Origin: Oceanisphaera litoralis
GTDB taxonomy: Bacteria > Pseudomonadota > Gammaproteobacteria > Enterobacterales > Aeromonadaceae
Assembly: GCF_016907015.1 (NCBI RefSeq)
Contig: NZ_JAFBBE010000002.1
Coordinates: forward strand, 62,001-126,000
DNA: 64,000 bases
Reading direction: 5' to 3'
Each line of letters starts with the position of its first letter. Position 1 is the stretch's first letter. Shown piece by piece: positions 1 to 11,400 of this stretch. The position numbers and the translations under genes were made by a program. The notes under the pieces were generated by a model. The model was given only the letters and a program-made list of their open reading frames with translations. It had not been told where the DNA came from and did no database searches.

Positions 1-2711
1 TGATTGGTGATCGCACTATCAGCATCGACTCGCGCCGTCTGTTCTGCCTGAACCGCCGCGTTTGCCGTATTCGCCGAGGTCTGAGCTGCTGCTGCTGCCG
101 ATGCGGCGTCGGTGGCCACCTTGTCCGTTACTGATGACCAGGCTGAACCCGTCCAGCGGTGAGGGGTATTATCGGTTGATCGAACCCATAGGTTCTTGTC
201 GTCCTGTAATACCCCGGTAGGGGCGGACGACTGATAAATAATCCGCCCCTTACCGTCTGCCGTGGTCTGTGCCGCCGTCGCGCTGGCCTGAACCGTGGTG
301 ATGCTGGAAGACAAGGCGTTGTCGGCGTTAATTCGCGCCGTCTGCTCAGTCTGAACCGCCGCATTCGCCGTGTTCGCCGTGGTCTGTGCTGCCGCCGCCG
401 CCGCCGCCGCATCCGTGGCCACCTTATCCGTTACTGCTGACCAGGCTGATCCCGTCCAGCGGTGCGGGGTGTTATCAGTGGAGCGTACCCACAGGTTCTT
501 ATCGTCCTGCAACGCGCCGGTCGGGGAGGCTGACTGGTAAATGATGCGGCCTTTACCATCTGCCGTGGTCTGCGCCGCCGTGGCACTGGCCTGCACCGAG
601 GTAATAGAAGACGACAGTGCGTTGTCGGCGTTGACCCGCGCCGTCTGCTCGGCCTGCACGGCGGCAGTCTGGTTAGTGTCGTTGGTGTTGACCGTACTCT
701 GCAGGCTGGTAATGCTGTTGGACAGAGCACTGTCGGCATCGGCCCGCGTCACCTGTTCGGCCAAGATCGCGGCGGTATTGGCCGCATCAGCGGTTTTGTA
801 TGCAGACTCGACCAGCATAAGCTGTTCGGCCTGTGTCGCCTCGCGGGTAACCTGAGTATCCTGGAGCGTCAGAATCGCGGCTCGGGATTCGGTACCCTGC
901 CATTCCAGATCGGAAATCGCCTTGGTCAACTGCGTGGTGAGCGCACTGTCGGCAGACGCACGGGCATTCTGCTCGGCCTGTAACGCTGCGGTCTGGTTAG
1001 TGTTGTGAGTGTCCACCGTAGCGGTCAGGGTGGTAATGGACGAAGACAGGGCACTATCCGCCGCAATCCGGGCATTCTGCTCGGTTTGAACCGCTGCGGT
1101 CTGGTTGATGTCATTGGTGTTAACCGTGCCCTGCAGCGTGGTGATGCTGGACGTCAGCACGTTATCTGCCGCAATCCGGGCGGTCTGCTCGGACTGAACC
1201 GCTGCAGTTTGGGTGGTGTTGTTGGTATTCACCGTGCCCTGCAGCGTGGTGATGCTGCTAGTCAGCACCCCATCGGCGTCGATGCGGGCCGTCTGCTCGG
1301 CTTGTACCGCGGTGGTCTGATTAGTGTTGTTGGTATTCACCGTGGCGGTTAGGGTGTTGATGCTGCTAGTCAACACGTTATCCGCCGCAATCCGGGCGGT
1401 CTGCTCGGACTGAACCGCTGCAGTTTGGGTGGTGTTGTTGGTATTCACCGTACCCTGCAGCGTAGTGATGCTGCTAGTCAGCACCCCGTCAGCGTCGATG
1501 CGAGCGGTCTGCTCGGCAATAATCGCCGCGTCATTGGCGTCCACATCAGCCTGGATCAGGGTCAACTGCTGGGCGGTGGCGCTATCCGCCGCAACGCGGG
1601 CTGACTGCTCACTGACGACGGCGGCCGTGTTGGCATCCACCGTACTCTGGAGTACCGATAGTTGCTGACTAAGTGCAGCGTCACCGTCGGTACGGGCCGT
1701 CTGCTCGGTGACAATAGCGGCGGTATTACCATTGGCAGTGCTGACCACGGCTGCCACCTGCTGGGCCAGGGCGCTGTCGGCATCGGCGCGGGCGGTTTGT
1801 TCGGCCAGGATAGCAGCCCCATGACCGTCCGAGTCGAGGGTAAGAGTCTGAATTTGCTGGTTAACTAGCTCCAGCGCGCTCTCTCGCAGCGCTGTTTCCT
1901 GCGCCAGATAAGAGGTGTTGCTAAGGGCCACGTCTTTGATGGCCGATAGCTCAAGCTCAATACCGGGTACCTTGTTTGCTTCGGTTTCCAGTGCCGGGAT
2001 GCGCAGCAGCTCCAGCTCGATATTGGGTATCTTGGCCACTTCACCCTGGATACCGGCGATAGCCTCGATTGGGGTGCGTAAATCCTGGACCAGTTGGCTT
2101 GCAGTAATCTCACCGGTCAACAGCTCCAGATAATAACCGGGGGATTGCGGCAGGAACACGAACGACCCCAGCGGCTCATGGATACCGCTCACCTGCCCCT
2201 TGAGGTTAACGTGGCGAACCCAAATGTAATGACCGGCACCGGGCGCCAGGGCGAGGTTGGCACCGGCACCGGAACCGACCCCCGCCAGCATGGTGTCGAG
2301 ATCGAGGTTGGGTGGAACCAGCGGCTGGTTCTGTTCGTCCACCTCTACCGGGTGGGTGAAGATCTCGGTGTATCCGTGACCAGCGTAGGTCGGCATATCC
2401 CACACGATGTAGATACCGCCGACATAGGTGGACACCTTGACCCCGGTGGGGGTGGATGGACGTTCAACCTGTTGCCCGAGGTCGATGGTGCCGACCTCGA
2501 CCAGTTCGCCGATCAGACGACCCAACGCCGTGTAGTTCCCTGACGGGAGCCGGTTGGCCAGGTCACGGAAGGTCACCGCCTGATCGAGAGGGTCACCCCG
2601 ACCCAGACCAGCGCGAACCTGCAGCACCTCACGCATGGCTTCAAGAATAGGTCGCAGCTCCCGAGGTGTACTGGCAGGAACGGCGGGGATCGCAGGCAGA
2701 TTAGTAGCCAT
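1..2711 (-). CDS. Repetitive tail fibre / host-specificity protein (partial, 3' end outside window)
   Basis: The frame is open from an ATG at 2711 to the left edge, about 903 codons without a stop. The N-terminal ~200 residues resemble a fibronectin-like beta-sandwich (STYVGGIYIVWDMP, then FTHPVEVDEQN), as in lambda J-type tip proteins. Next come at least six copies of a 36-residue unit beginning EQTARIxADxxLxSSI, then two copies of a ~101-residue unit containing KGRIIYQ, DDKNLWVRS and HRWTGSAW. Such Ala/Thr/Asp-rich repeats form long trimeric stalks in phage fibres. Its start overlaps the upstream stop (TGATG), so translation is probably coupled. The receptor-binding end is probably outside the window. 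Confidence 0.8.
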   Translation of the reverse strand, partial: MATNLPAIPAVPASTPRELRPILEAMREVLQVRAGLGRGDPLDQAVTFRDLANRLPSGNYTALGRLIGELVEVGTIDLGQQVERPSTPTGVKVSTYVGGIYIVWDMPTYAGHGYTEIFTHPVEVDEQNQPLVPPNLDLDTMLAGVGSGAGANLALAPGAGHYIWVRHVNLKGQVSGIHEPLGSFVFLPQSPGYYLELLTGEITASQLVQDLRTPIEAIAGIQGEVAKIPNIELELLRIPALETEANKVPGIELELSAIKDVALSNTSYLAQETALRESALELVNQQIQTLTLDSDGHGAAILAEQTARADADSALAQQVAAVVSTANGNTAAIVTEQTARTDGDAALSQQLSVLQSTVDANTAAVVSEQSARVAADSATAQQLTLIQADVDANDAAIIAEQTARIDADGVLTSSITTLQGTVNTNNTTQTAAVQSEQTARIAADNVLTSSINTLTATVNTNNTNQTTAVQAEQTARIDADGVLTSSITTLQGTVNTNNTTQTAAVQSEQTARIAADNVLTSSITTLQGTVNTNDINQTAAVQTEQNARIAADSALSSSITTLTATVDTHNTNQTAALQAEQNARASADSALTTQLTKAISDLEWQGTESRAAILTLQDTQVTREATQAEQLMLVESAYKTADAANTAAILAEQVTRADADSALSNSITSLQSTVNTNDTNQTAAVQAEQTARVNADNALSSSITSVQASATAAQTTADGKGRIIYQSASPTGALQDDKNLWVRSTDNTPHRWTGSAWSAVTDKVATDAAAAAAAAQTTANTANAAVQTEQTARINADNALSSSITTVQASATAAQTTADGKGRIIYQSSAPTGVLQDDKNLWVRSTDNTPHRWTGSAWSSVTDKVATDAASAAAAAQTSANTANAAVQAEQTARVDADSAITN
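650..1700 (-). repeat. 108-bp coding repeats in tail fibre, with 216-bp higher-order period
   Basis: Within the fibre gene, 36-codon units follow head to tail. Stretches at about 1201 and 1417 are nearly identical and 216 bp apart, so pairs of 108-bp units form a higher-order repeat. Divergence between neighbouring units is greater than between alternate ones, which suggests recent duplication of a two-unit block. A second family, about 303 bp per unit, occupies roughly 1-600. Confidence 0.8.
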
Positions 2712-4420
2712 CAGTCATTAAACTCCGAGAGAGTGTGGGCCAGGCTTATGTGGTGGACGGCTACCGACGCCGTAGCGGAAACACTCAGCCACCAACCACG
2801 GGCGCGAAAACCACCGGGGAGGGCGAAGGGTTTGTTGCTGGAAACCACGCGCTGGTGGCTGACCACTTCCCCGCTTTCCTTGCGGGCGTGAACCGTTACC
2901 GTGAGCGGGTAGTGCTCCGACACCACTTTGCAGAAGCCGAACGTGGTGGGGGCCGGCGTCCGGTACTCCTTGGTGGTGTATTGGAGGGGGCGGGCAGCGG
3001 TCAGATCGCCATTGAACAACTTCACCGCACCACCGGCGTCGTTACGCGCCATGTAGAGCAGATCGTCTGAACCGGGCAGGGTGTGATGCACCGCAGGGTC
3101 GAGGTCCAGTTCACGCAGGCCGTCGTCCTGATTTAACGGGTCGAACACCAGCGTCCGTTTGCCGGAGCGGAAGATGAAGACCTTGTCGTCATAATGACCA
3201 AAGCGCATGGTTTCCGGCTGTAAGGCTCGCCACTCCACATCGCGGTAGAACGCGGAGGTCACCATCTGTGCAGAGGCCCCCTGAACCGCGACCATGCCGT
3301 TGCGGCTGGCGTAGAACACGGTGCCGGAGACCTCGACCGCCGCATCCTGACTGACGCAGGGGTAGGGTTCGGGTATCCGCATGGGTGACATACTCTCGGG
3401 GCTAACCCCGGTGAACACATACGGCACACCCTTGGTCAGCACCACAATGTCGCCGCCGCTCATCAGGCAGGTCACAATGTCCTCTTTCAGCGACTGCTGG
3501 TATCGGATCGGCCAGGCATGCGTGGTCCCCGGTTCGGAGAAACAGACCTCCCGGCGAGTGTGACCAAACATGAAACCCGAGGGGTGGGCGCCGATATGCC
3601 GTAACGGTCCGTTAGGAAACAGCGCCGTGTTGTTGTCCGGCGGCCCGAACCATTCGTCGGTGACCATGGCTTCCTGCAGGTCGCCGCTGGGTGTCCGGTC
3701 GATATAGCTCGGATCGGTGATGGGAACCTCGGCCACAAACTGGAATAACCCCTGCCCCTGAGAGGTGAAGTTGGCCCGGTATACACGCCATAAGGCACCC
3801 GTCCCCCAGTTGTACTGCCCTGTCGGTAGCGTAGGGCGGGTGAGCTGAACCTGCTTGGCCATGTAACTGACGGCATTAACCGTATATTCCTGCAGGTTTA
3901 CCCGGCTGGATACCAACGAGCCGGGGCCTTCCCGCCCCCAGGCATCGACCCAGGCCACCTTGTACACGACGGTGTACAGGTCCAGATCGTCGGTACTTGC
4001 CGGGGTTGCCGGACGCTCGGCGCTGTTGTCATCCACCACCAACACCGGTTTCGCCGGTTGCGGGATCCCCAGCCGGTAACGCAGACTGGGGTAGGGGGCG
4101 GCGCTGACCGCCACATCGGCCCGCGTGATGGAGGGCCACGATTCGTCGGAAATGCAAATATACTGCTCGGCATCGTTGACCAAGGGAGCCAGCACCGCTT
4201 CGGTGCGGTCGGTCCAGGTAAACCAGTAGGTATCGAGGTAGCGGAACCAGTAGCGGGCGGAGGCCGGGATAGTTTCGCCGGTGGAGGTGTCCACCCCCCA
4301 GGCTTCCAACAGCGACCGGCCCGAACGAGCGTTCAGCGCCTCGACAGCCAGCCCATCGGCCAACTGGCGAGGTTCAAACTTTGGCGCTGTTCCACGCCAG
4401 GAGTCGATGGTCAGCTTCAT
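2711..4420 (-). CDS. Tail hub / nozzle-like structural protein
   Basis: A 569-aa protein rich in beta structure. Repeated stretches around residues 250-450, such as HIGAHPSGFMFGHTRREVCFSEPG, then GDIVVLTKGVPYVFTG and VFYASRNGMVAVQG, look like beta-propeller blades. It lies between the lysis genes and the tail fibre and is co-directional with both. It overlaps the upstream small gene by 4 bp and the fibre by 1 bp. The position suits a podovirus tail nozzle, hub or needle component. I do not recognise a named family with certainty; the structural role is inferred from context and the blade-like repeats. Confidence 0.55.
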   Translation of the reverse strand: MKLTIDSWRGTAPKFEPRQLADGLAVEALNARSGRSLLEAWGVDTSTGETIPASARYWFRYLDTYWFTWTDRTEAVLAPLVNDAEQYICISDESWPSITRADVAVSAAPYPSLRYRLGIPQPAKPVLVVDDNSAERPATPASTDDLDLYTVVYKVAWVDAWGREGPGSLVSSRVNLQEYTVNAVSYMAKQVQLTRPTLPTGQYNWGTGALWRVYRANFTSQGQGLFQFVAEVPITDPSYIDRTPSGDLQEAMVTDEWFGPPDNNTALFPNGPLRHIGAHPSGFMFGHTRREVCFSEPGTTHAWPIRYQQSLKEDIVTCLMSGGDIVVLTKGVPYVFTGVSPESMSPMRIPEPYPCVSQDAAVEVSGTVFYASRNGMVAVQGASAQMVTSAFYRDVEWRALQPETMRFGHYDDKVFIFRSGKRTLVFDPLNQDDGLRELDLDPAVHHTLPGSDDLLYMARNDAGGAVKLFNGDLTAARPLQYTTKEYRTPAPTTFGFCKVVSEHYPLTVTVHARKESGEVVSHQRVVSSNKPFALPGGFRARGWWLSVSATASVAVHHISLAHTLSEFND

Positions 4421-4731
4421 TTGGCGTGTCCCTGCTTGTGGTTTTCCTGATCGCGCCCCAGCTTTTCTTCCAGTACCGACACCCTGATGGTGAGGTTCTG
4501 GATACGACCGTCAGAGTCCCGCACGGCAATCCGAATGTCCTGCAGGGAACTGATGCTGTTATCGAGGTTGGCTTGCAGTACCGCCTGACTCTGCTTGAGC
4601 CGATCAATATCCCCAAACAGCCGGTCAAACGAGAGCTGCATGAACATACCGCTGGCGGCGATCAGCATGGTGGATACCAACGACAAGATGCCGCTGTTGC
4701 GATTCAAGGTGTCACCTACTGGTGTGGGCAT
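4417..4731 (-). CDS. Small membrane/coiled-coil protein, probable lysis partner
   Basis: Start chosen at the ATG at 4731 (MPTPVGDTLNRNSG), just after the transglycosylase stop at 4736; a longer frame would read through that gene. The 104-aa product has one hydrophobic segment near residues 13-33 (ILSLVSTMLIAASGMFMQL). A heptad-rich coiled coil follows (LKQSQAVLQANLDNSISSLQ and onward) with a basic C-terminus. One N-terminal membrane anchor plus a coiled coil next to an endolysin-like gene suits an inner-membrane spanin or holin-like component. No motif decides between these. Confidence 0.6.
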   Translation of the reverse strand: MPTPVGDTLNRNSGILSLVSTMLIAASGMFMQLSFDRLFGDIDRLKQSQAVLQANLDNSISSLQDIRIAVRDSDGRIQNLTIRVSVLEEKLGRDQENHKQGHAK

Positions 4732-4735
4732 GGAA

Positions 4736-5395
4736 TTATCCTCGGTTGGAGGGGCGCAAACCCTCGGCCAGCAGCGCACTGATTTTGCCAAGAGCCTCAC
4801 CTCGCGTGATAACCCCGTCCTTGTCCGCGTCCAGTCCGGCATTCTGCCTGTAGGTCACCGGGCGGTTGTCACGCGACCACAAGGCGAAGTCGTCTGATCG
4901 GCCAACACCGTTCGGCCACAAGATGGCCATGTACACATCACCCAGGTTTTTCAGGCGACCTGCGTAAGGAGCAAAGTACCGCTGCACATAGTCGAGCTGA
5001 TCTTCGGGGAGCATGGCCGACAGCGCGGCAGTGGTGGTACCCAACCCCTTGGCAGTGGCGGGCATAAACTGGATAAGACCAACCGCACCGGAACCGGCAC
5101 CGTTGATAATGTCTGATCGAAAGCTGCGCCCTGACTCGAAAGCCATGCAGGCCATCAGCCAGTTAGGGTGGATAGCGAGGAACCTGGAAATATCCCGTAC
5201 CCGACGGCGAAACTCGGCTGATACCCGAGCGCCCCAGGCTATGCTATCGGGGTCGTCTTCCCGAACAGGGTTGCCCTTGGCCGAACCTAACAGTGATTCA
5301 TAAGCGGATTGTGACTTGCTTCCCCAAACCCCATCCACCAATCCGGTGTAGAGGCCGAGGTCTTTCAAGTCGCGTTGAAGCTGGTGTAAGTCCAT
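4736..5395 (-). CDS. Lytic transglycosylase / endolysin with peptidoglycan-binding N-terminus
   Basis: A 219-aa protein. Residues 1-37 (LQRDLKDLGLYTGLVDGVWG) match the PG_binding_1 repeat. From about residue 75 it is an SLT-type lysozyme fold: the catalytic glutamate is in AFESG (E87), followed by GAVGLIQFMPATAKGLG. Near residues 190-203, DADKDGVITRGEAL resembles a calcium-binding EF-hand loop. It should cleave the glycan backbone of peptidoglycan for lysis or DNA entry. There is no signal peptide, so export would need a holin or virion delivery. Its own promoter/operator region lies at 5412-5449. Confidence 0.85.
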   Translation of the reverse strand: MDLHQLQRDLKDLGLYTGLVDGVWGSKSQSAYESLLGSAKGNPVREDDPDSIAWGARVSAEFRRRVRDISRFLAIHPNWLMACMAFESGRSFRSDIINGAGSGAVGLIQFMPATAKGLGTTTAALSAMLPEDQLDYVQRYFAPYAGRLKNLGDVYMAILWPNGVGRSDDFALWSRDNRPVTYRQNAGLDADKDGVITRGEALGKISALLAEGLRPSNRG

Positions 5396-5411
5396 TCAGA
5401 CCCCAAAGAGA

Positions 5412-5449
5412 AAGTGTTACTGGTTGATATAATTTTACCAGTAACACTT
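5412..5449 (-). promoter_or_regulatory. Paired operator half-elements and extended -10 promoter for the lysis/tail genes
   Basis: AAGTGTTACTGGT at 5412-5424 and ACCAGTAACACTT at 5437-5449 are inverted copies of each other, separated by AT-rich DNA. On the minus strand the second copy runs directly into TGG-TAAAAT, an extended -10. The element resembles those at 12173, 19151, 33366, 39531 and elsewhere. It lies just upstream of the transglycosylase start at 5395. Regulator binding is inferred. Confidence 0.65.
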
Positions 5450-5461
5450 GTTTTAGGGTAG

Positions 5462-8400
5462 TCAGTCGGAGGTCAGAAGATCGCGAATGGCCCCTTCGGC
5501 CCACGGTAGCTGGGTCGCTACCGGCACCGTGTCAGCCGCCTTGGCCTCCCACCCCTTCTTGGGGTCAGCCATGTCGGACCACAGCCAGTCGAGCGTCGGG
5601 TTCAACGCCGCCAGTACCATGTTGCCGCCGTAGTCGGAGGCCGAACGAGGACCCGCCGCCAGTTGCCAGTGGGCCTGCAAGCCGGTAGCCGAGAACACCC
5701 GGAGGGCTTTTTCTTCCCAGGGTTTTTCGCCACCCGGACGCTTGACGCCGAGCAGGCTAGGGTATTTCAGCTCCTCCCTGATGGTTTCAGCCAGCGCACC
5801 AAGCGCCGACGCCACCACGGTGAAACCGGCGATGGAGGCCATGGCCGGGGCCATCTTACCCGCTTTGACTTCATGGTAGGCGGAGCGGTGGACCCGGTCG
5901 AACAAACCGAACACGAACTTTTTGAGGCTGGCGAACACCGCAAAGCGCGGGTCGTTCATCCATGCGGGCATGGCCCCGGCTTCCGGGTTGGCGATACTCT
6001 GCTCCACGAACTGGTGCACCGCATCCTTCCACTGCGGGTTGTGATCGGTGCGACCGGCCAACGCCTGCTCCGGGTCAACGTGCAGCTCTTTCAGGTACCG
6101 GGCCGAGGTCTTGTCGCCGGCCAGCGCCCTTTCCGCGTGGTGGTGCAGGAAGTCCTGCGCCTCCAGCATCGACACCATACGGGTCAACTCGGTGATCTTG
6201 TGCTGGCCATTGACCTTGAAGAAGGTGTCGGATGCCCGGCTCACGGTCTTGCCCACGGTCAGCTCGTCCATCATCATCAACTGTTGCAAGCTGTGACGCA
6301 CCACCTGGTTACCAATGACCCCCAGGGTCTCGGCCAACTGCCGGGTACCTTTGCGGTCGGTGACGGCAGCACGGGCGAGGTGCTTGTTCAACGCGATGAC
6401 CGACCCCACTACACCTTGGCGGCCTCGCAACGGGGCAATGGCCAGCTCGGGTATAGACGCCACACCACTGAACAACAAGTAGCGCAATGCAGTTGCCGCG
6501 AAGAACCCGCTGTTAGCCACCCGTACCCATCGCGGGATCGTGTGAGTGTTAGAGCGGGTGATGCCCCGTGTAATGCTGCGAACCTCGGCCCGGTCGGACT
6601 CGGACAAGGTTTCGTTCATCAGAGCGTTGTAAACGGCCGAGGCATCGAACACCTGCTTGTCACCCACCTGTTGAACCACACCGAAGCGACGGCCCCACTC
6701 GGCATAGCGGGTGGCACTGTCGATCAGACCGGTGAGGATTTCCGGGGCGTCATTCTTGAGGAAACCCAGCTCCCGCAGGCGGGGCAGCGCGGCTTTCAGT
6801 CGTTCCTGATCGCGGCGAACACCGAGAATGGTCTTGGGGGTCTCACCATCATCGAACACGGTGAACCCGGACACGCCCCGCGACTGATGCAGGCTCTTGA
6901 TCAGTGCGTCGGGGTCACCCACCTTGGCGTCACGCAGCACTTCACGCAGCTCACCCGGTTTATCCAGTACCCGATCCAGATTCCACACTACCGGCAAGGT
7001 GTCTTTGTCGAAGGTCGGGTCAACCTCGCGCACATAATCACCCAGGCGAGTGAGCAAGTCGCGCATTGCCTTGGCTCCCGCACCGTGCTCTTTGCCATCC
7101 TGCAGCTTTTCATAGGCTCGCTGCAGCCCGTCGTTGTCCAGACCCAGCTTGCCCAGTTCACCCATCCATTCGTTGGTCTTGATCCGCCACCCCATAGTGA
7201 AGGTGCGACCCTCGGTATCCTTGCCAACAGGGGCTGACAGAGTACGGGCCAGCCAGGGCGACATGCGGTGTAGACGGTCGTGGGCCGTCCGGTACAGGGT
7301 ATTGGCGATCCCATGCAGAGCGCGGGGGACTCCCGAATGGTGCCAGGTGCCGTTGCGCTCGGTCGTGCGCTTGCTCAGGCGTCCAGCGTTGGCTTTCTCC
7401 ATGGCCGGTGTCATCGGCTTGCTTATGTCCACCTTGCCCAACTCGGCCGGCAGCCAGGCGGGGCGATTCACCGGCTGTTGGCGGCTGGCCAGGGTAGCCA
7501 ACTGCTGTTCCAGATCCCGCACCCGTTGCACAGCAGCCTGTGCTGCCTTGTCGGCACCCAGCTTTTCAATGATTGTCAGCAGCTCGGCATTGGCGTCAGC
7601 AATGGTACCCTCGGTGCGCGGCTGTTTGGGCAGGTTCTTGTCCTGGCGGCGACGAAGGGATGCGTACAGGCGGTCCAGTTTACGGGACACCTTTTTGAAC
7701 TCGGTGCTGCCGTAATACTGGTCGGTCAGCGCCTTGGCGTCGGCCCGTGCAGTGCTAAGCTCCGCTTCCAGGCGGGAACGATCGGCGTCCTGTTCGACCC
7801 GGTTCTTCTTGGGTCGGACTTTCAATGCCCCTTTCTTCTGCCGCTTCCGACCGGTATAGCTGGCCGATTCGGTTACCCGCTGGCGGCCACGGTCACGGTC
7901 GGCAAACGCCCGGTCGTCATTGGTGTCGGCTTCCATCGCCAGTTCGCCATAGTCACTGTTATCCCGTTCGACGTCAGGGGTAAGCTCACCTGTGGTTCGA
8001 CCGCGGTGGTCGGTGATCGGCGTGGTGTCGGCGAAGGTTTTCTCACCGTCAGCGTCCTCTACCTCACGCAACCCGGCAATGTCGGCATCCCGTTGTTCTT
8101 CCAGCTCAGCCAACCGGTCCTTTACCTTGTCCAGTCGCCCACGGGCATCGGCCTGTAGTGAAGGCAGGGTAGTCATCAGACTCGCATACGCATCGGAGTC
8201 CGGGCGAACACGCGGCTTGGGTGTAGCTGGAAGCATACCAAGCTGCTGCTCCAATCGGGATTTCTCCCATTTGAGCGCATCAATGCTGGTGGTGGTGTCC
8301 ACATCGAGGGTGGATTCATCACGGAAGTACCGCAGCAGCTTGGGTTTGACGTCACCCCAGGTCAGGGTAGCGTCCGGGTTGTCCGGGCTGCGCCATACCA

Positions 8401-11400
8401 CCAACGAACTGTCAGGGTCCAGGCTGTCCGGGGTAAAGACACGTTTGCCATCGGTACGCAATGATTCCGCCAACCCGCTGGCAAAGGCTCGCGCTATGGT
8501 CAGTTGGTGGTCATCCTCGTACCAGTATTGGCCCTTGTCCTGGTGCTTGCCTTTGGCGCTGGTCCCCTTGCGCTGCTGCTCGCCCCAAGTGTAATTACCT
8601 TCTTCGTCGATCAGCTGCATATCACGCAGACCGTGTTCGGTCAGCTTGGTGGCGTCCAGCGTGAGGTTGGTTGTCTCACCGTCGCGACCCTTGACCAGAC
8701 CGCGAAGGTGGGCGTTTTCTGTGGCACTGGTCCACTTGCGGCCCTTGACCGCCGCACGATCCAGTAACCTACGGCGAACCTTACCGGCGCGACCATCCAC
8801 CCCCACGGACTCAGGGACGGCGCCAATACCACGCAGCAGGCCCACTGCTTTGTCCAGCTCTCCCGCCGCCACGAACTGTTTCAGTCGCTCGGCCTCTGCC
8901 GGTTTCAGACTGCGACCATCCAGATCGGAGCGGGTACCCTTACCCGTTACGTCGGGGGTAACGCTCTCCACCTGACCGCGAGACAGGCGTACCGGGGCCT
9001 TGCGGTTGGCGGCGGATGCACCGGCGCTGACCCGTTTCAGGGCGCTCGTTGCCGCGTCAATATCCGCGCTGCCGGCGGCAAGAGCTGCCGGGACATTCAT
9101 ATCGACACTGGCGGCCCGCTCAACCGCACCGTCGTACCTCGGTTGCACCGGACGGGGAACAGGGGACAGTTCAGTCGGGGCTACACCGTACTGTTCGGCC
9201 AGCTCCTGCTCCACGCGAGCCTGCAAAGGGCCAAGGTCACCCAAGTCGCCCTGTTCGGCCAGTTGCTTGAACACGGTACGGACATAGGACACATGACGTT
9301 CGGCAAACCCACGGCGCTCTTGAGGGCTGAGGTCAGCCAGGTCAATATCGCTGCTGTCGTCCAGTTCGGTGAAGCCGTGCACGTCACCAACGGAACGCTC
9401 CTCGCCGGTCTCGCTATTGACCTCGGCAAAGCCGGCCTGATCGGCGTCACCGGCGGCGACGTCCTGCAGCTCCATGTCTCGGGCGTTCTGGTTTCGCACC
9501 TGTGTGTCGATGATTTTGTTCATCTGTCGGTAGGTTCGACCCAATATCGCCTTGGTATACCCCTCGATTTCCGTATACAGGGTTTCCAGTGCCGCATCCC
9601 GCTGGTCGGCTGGCAACTGGTTCACCTCACCCATACGGGACTTGATAAAACCGCGCATCTGCTCGATGGGGTTTACCCCGGCGCCGTAGAAATCGGGGTC
9701 GTACTTGCTTATCACCAGTCCCACCGCCTTTTGCATCTGCGTGAGCAGTGTCTGCGGGTTACTCTCCAGTTCAAGGCGGGTCTCGATCTGGCTGAGGACA
9801 CTATCGCCGCGGTCCACCATCAGGCGACCCAGGGCCACCGGATCCCCCAGGTCAATGTTATCCTCGGTTTGGTCCAACGCCAGCTTCTCAGCCGCCTCGG
9901 CCTCCTGCGCCTTGATCACGGTCTCGGGCGTGGGACCGTCTACCGACTGTTCGGGGCCAGTCAGATCGCGGGTAGGGTCATTCAGCACGTCATGCTGGGG
10001 GCGGGTCTGCTGCTCGAGGGCATCATGGTAGGTGGCCTTCCAGTCCAGATTACGGCCCATCTCTCCCCACACATCTCCGGTCTCTTTACCGTAGGCATCC
10101 AGCACTCGACGCAGGGCGCGGTTCTCGGACGACGTAGCAGTGGAGTCCTTATTGAAGCGCTCTTTCTGCAGCTTACCCTTGGTGTTGCGATACTCACCCT
10201 TGAGCGCGGCCATGGCTTCGGAGAAGGCTTTCTTCTGTTTGGCGCTTTCTTCGGTGGTGTTCGAGGTGCGCAGTTCCTCACGCAGGGCGTCGAACCGCTC
10301 TTTGAGCAGGGCGTTCACCTTGTCGGCATCGACAGCGGAATACACGGTGCTGGTGCGGCTTTCCAGCGAATCGGTAAGGAACTGCACCACCTCGTTGGCT
10401 GTCAATTCGCCCTGTTCCAGCAAGGCACCCACTTCATTCATCGGGCGCAGCTTGCCGCTGTCATCGACCAGCTTTTGCCTAACGTCGTGGAATCGCCATT
10501 GGGGCAGGTCGCTGACGTCTTTCGGGTCCATGGCATGCAGGGTCCCCATACCGGCTACGGTACGCTCGGCCAGGCCAAGGTCCACCTTGTCGCCCACTTG
10601 CAAGGTCGGTTTTTCGGGGGACTGCTGCCGCGCCATGCTCGCCAGGATCGGGTCCGTCTGCTGTCCGGGAGTGGTGCCGGGGTCAGTGGCTTCGGGTTGG
10701 CTTTCTTTTTTGCGGATTTGGTCGATGAAGTCCCGCTCGGCCGCCAGGTCATCGGCGTTCTGCTTGTTGACGTTGTACTCGCGTAGGGTAGTGGCCATGC
10801 CGGAGTACATGGAGCCGGCAACGCTACCCCCAGCGCCGAGCGCACCACCGGTCACGGTACCGCGCACCATGCTGTCCAGCGTTTCCCACAGGTCAAAGTC
10901 GTAATCGTCATCGGCGCTCATATGGATGCCCTGGTCGATGGCGTTCTGCACCCCACCGAAGCCTGACTCCAGACCAGCACCCACCACACCGGATTTGAGT
11001 GCCGCCGGGATGGAATTCTTAGCTATCTCACCCACGGTTTTCTGTACCGCGTCATCAATACCGGCCGAGCGCAGGAACGACACGATGGGGATAGCGGCGC
11101 TACCGGCACCGATGGCCACGCCCGCCACGCCCGACAGCAAGGGCTTCAACCCGGTGTCATCTATGCCGGCTTCTTTCAGCCGCGCCTGCATCCCACCCGT
11201 GGCCTGAGCACCGCCGGACAAGGCGCCGGGGACGGCTCCACCGACCACCTGGCCGTACATGGACCGTTTGGCCGCCTCGGCTGCCGCCTGTTCCGCCAGC
11301 TCCAGCGCCCCTTTTTTGGCCAGTCCAGTCGCCACGCGACCGCCGACGAAACCCGTGAAGGGGGCGGCCAACAGTTCGGGGATCAGGGAGGGGGCCGCTT

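Noticed and set aside
650-1700. Evenly spaced repeats as a possible CRISPR array
   Set aside because: The 108-bp units are in frame within the fibre gene and diverge as coding repeats.
5663-7237. 524-codon plus-strand frame
   Set aside because: Also antisense to the giant-protein gene, with the same mirrored composition and no domain.
9143-10786. 547-codon plus-strand open frame opposite the giant ejection-protein gene
   Set aside because: It is antisense to a continuous 2229-codon frame; its composition (Leu/His/Gly/Val-rich, no domains) mirrors the codon use of the real gene and it has no SD.
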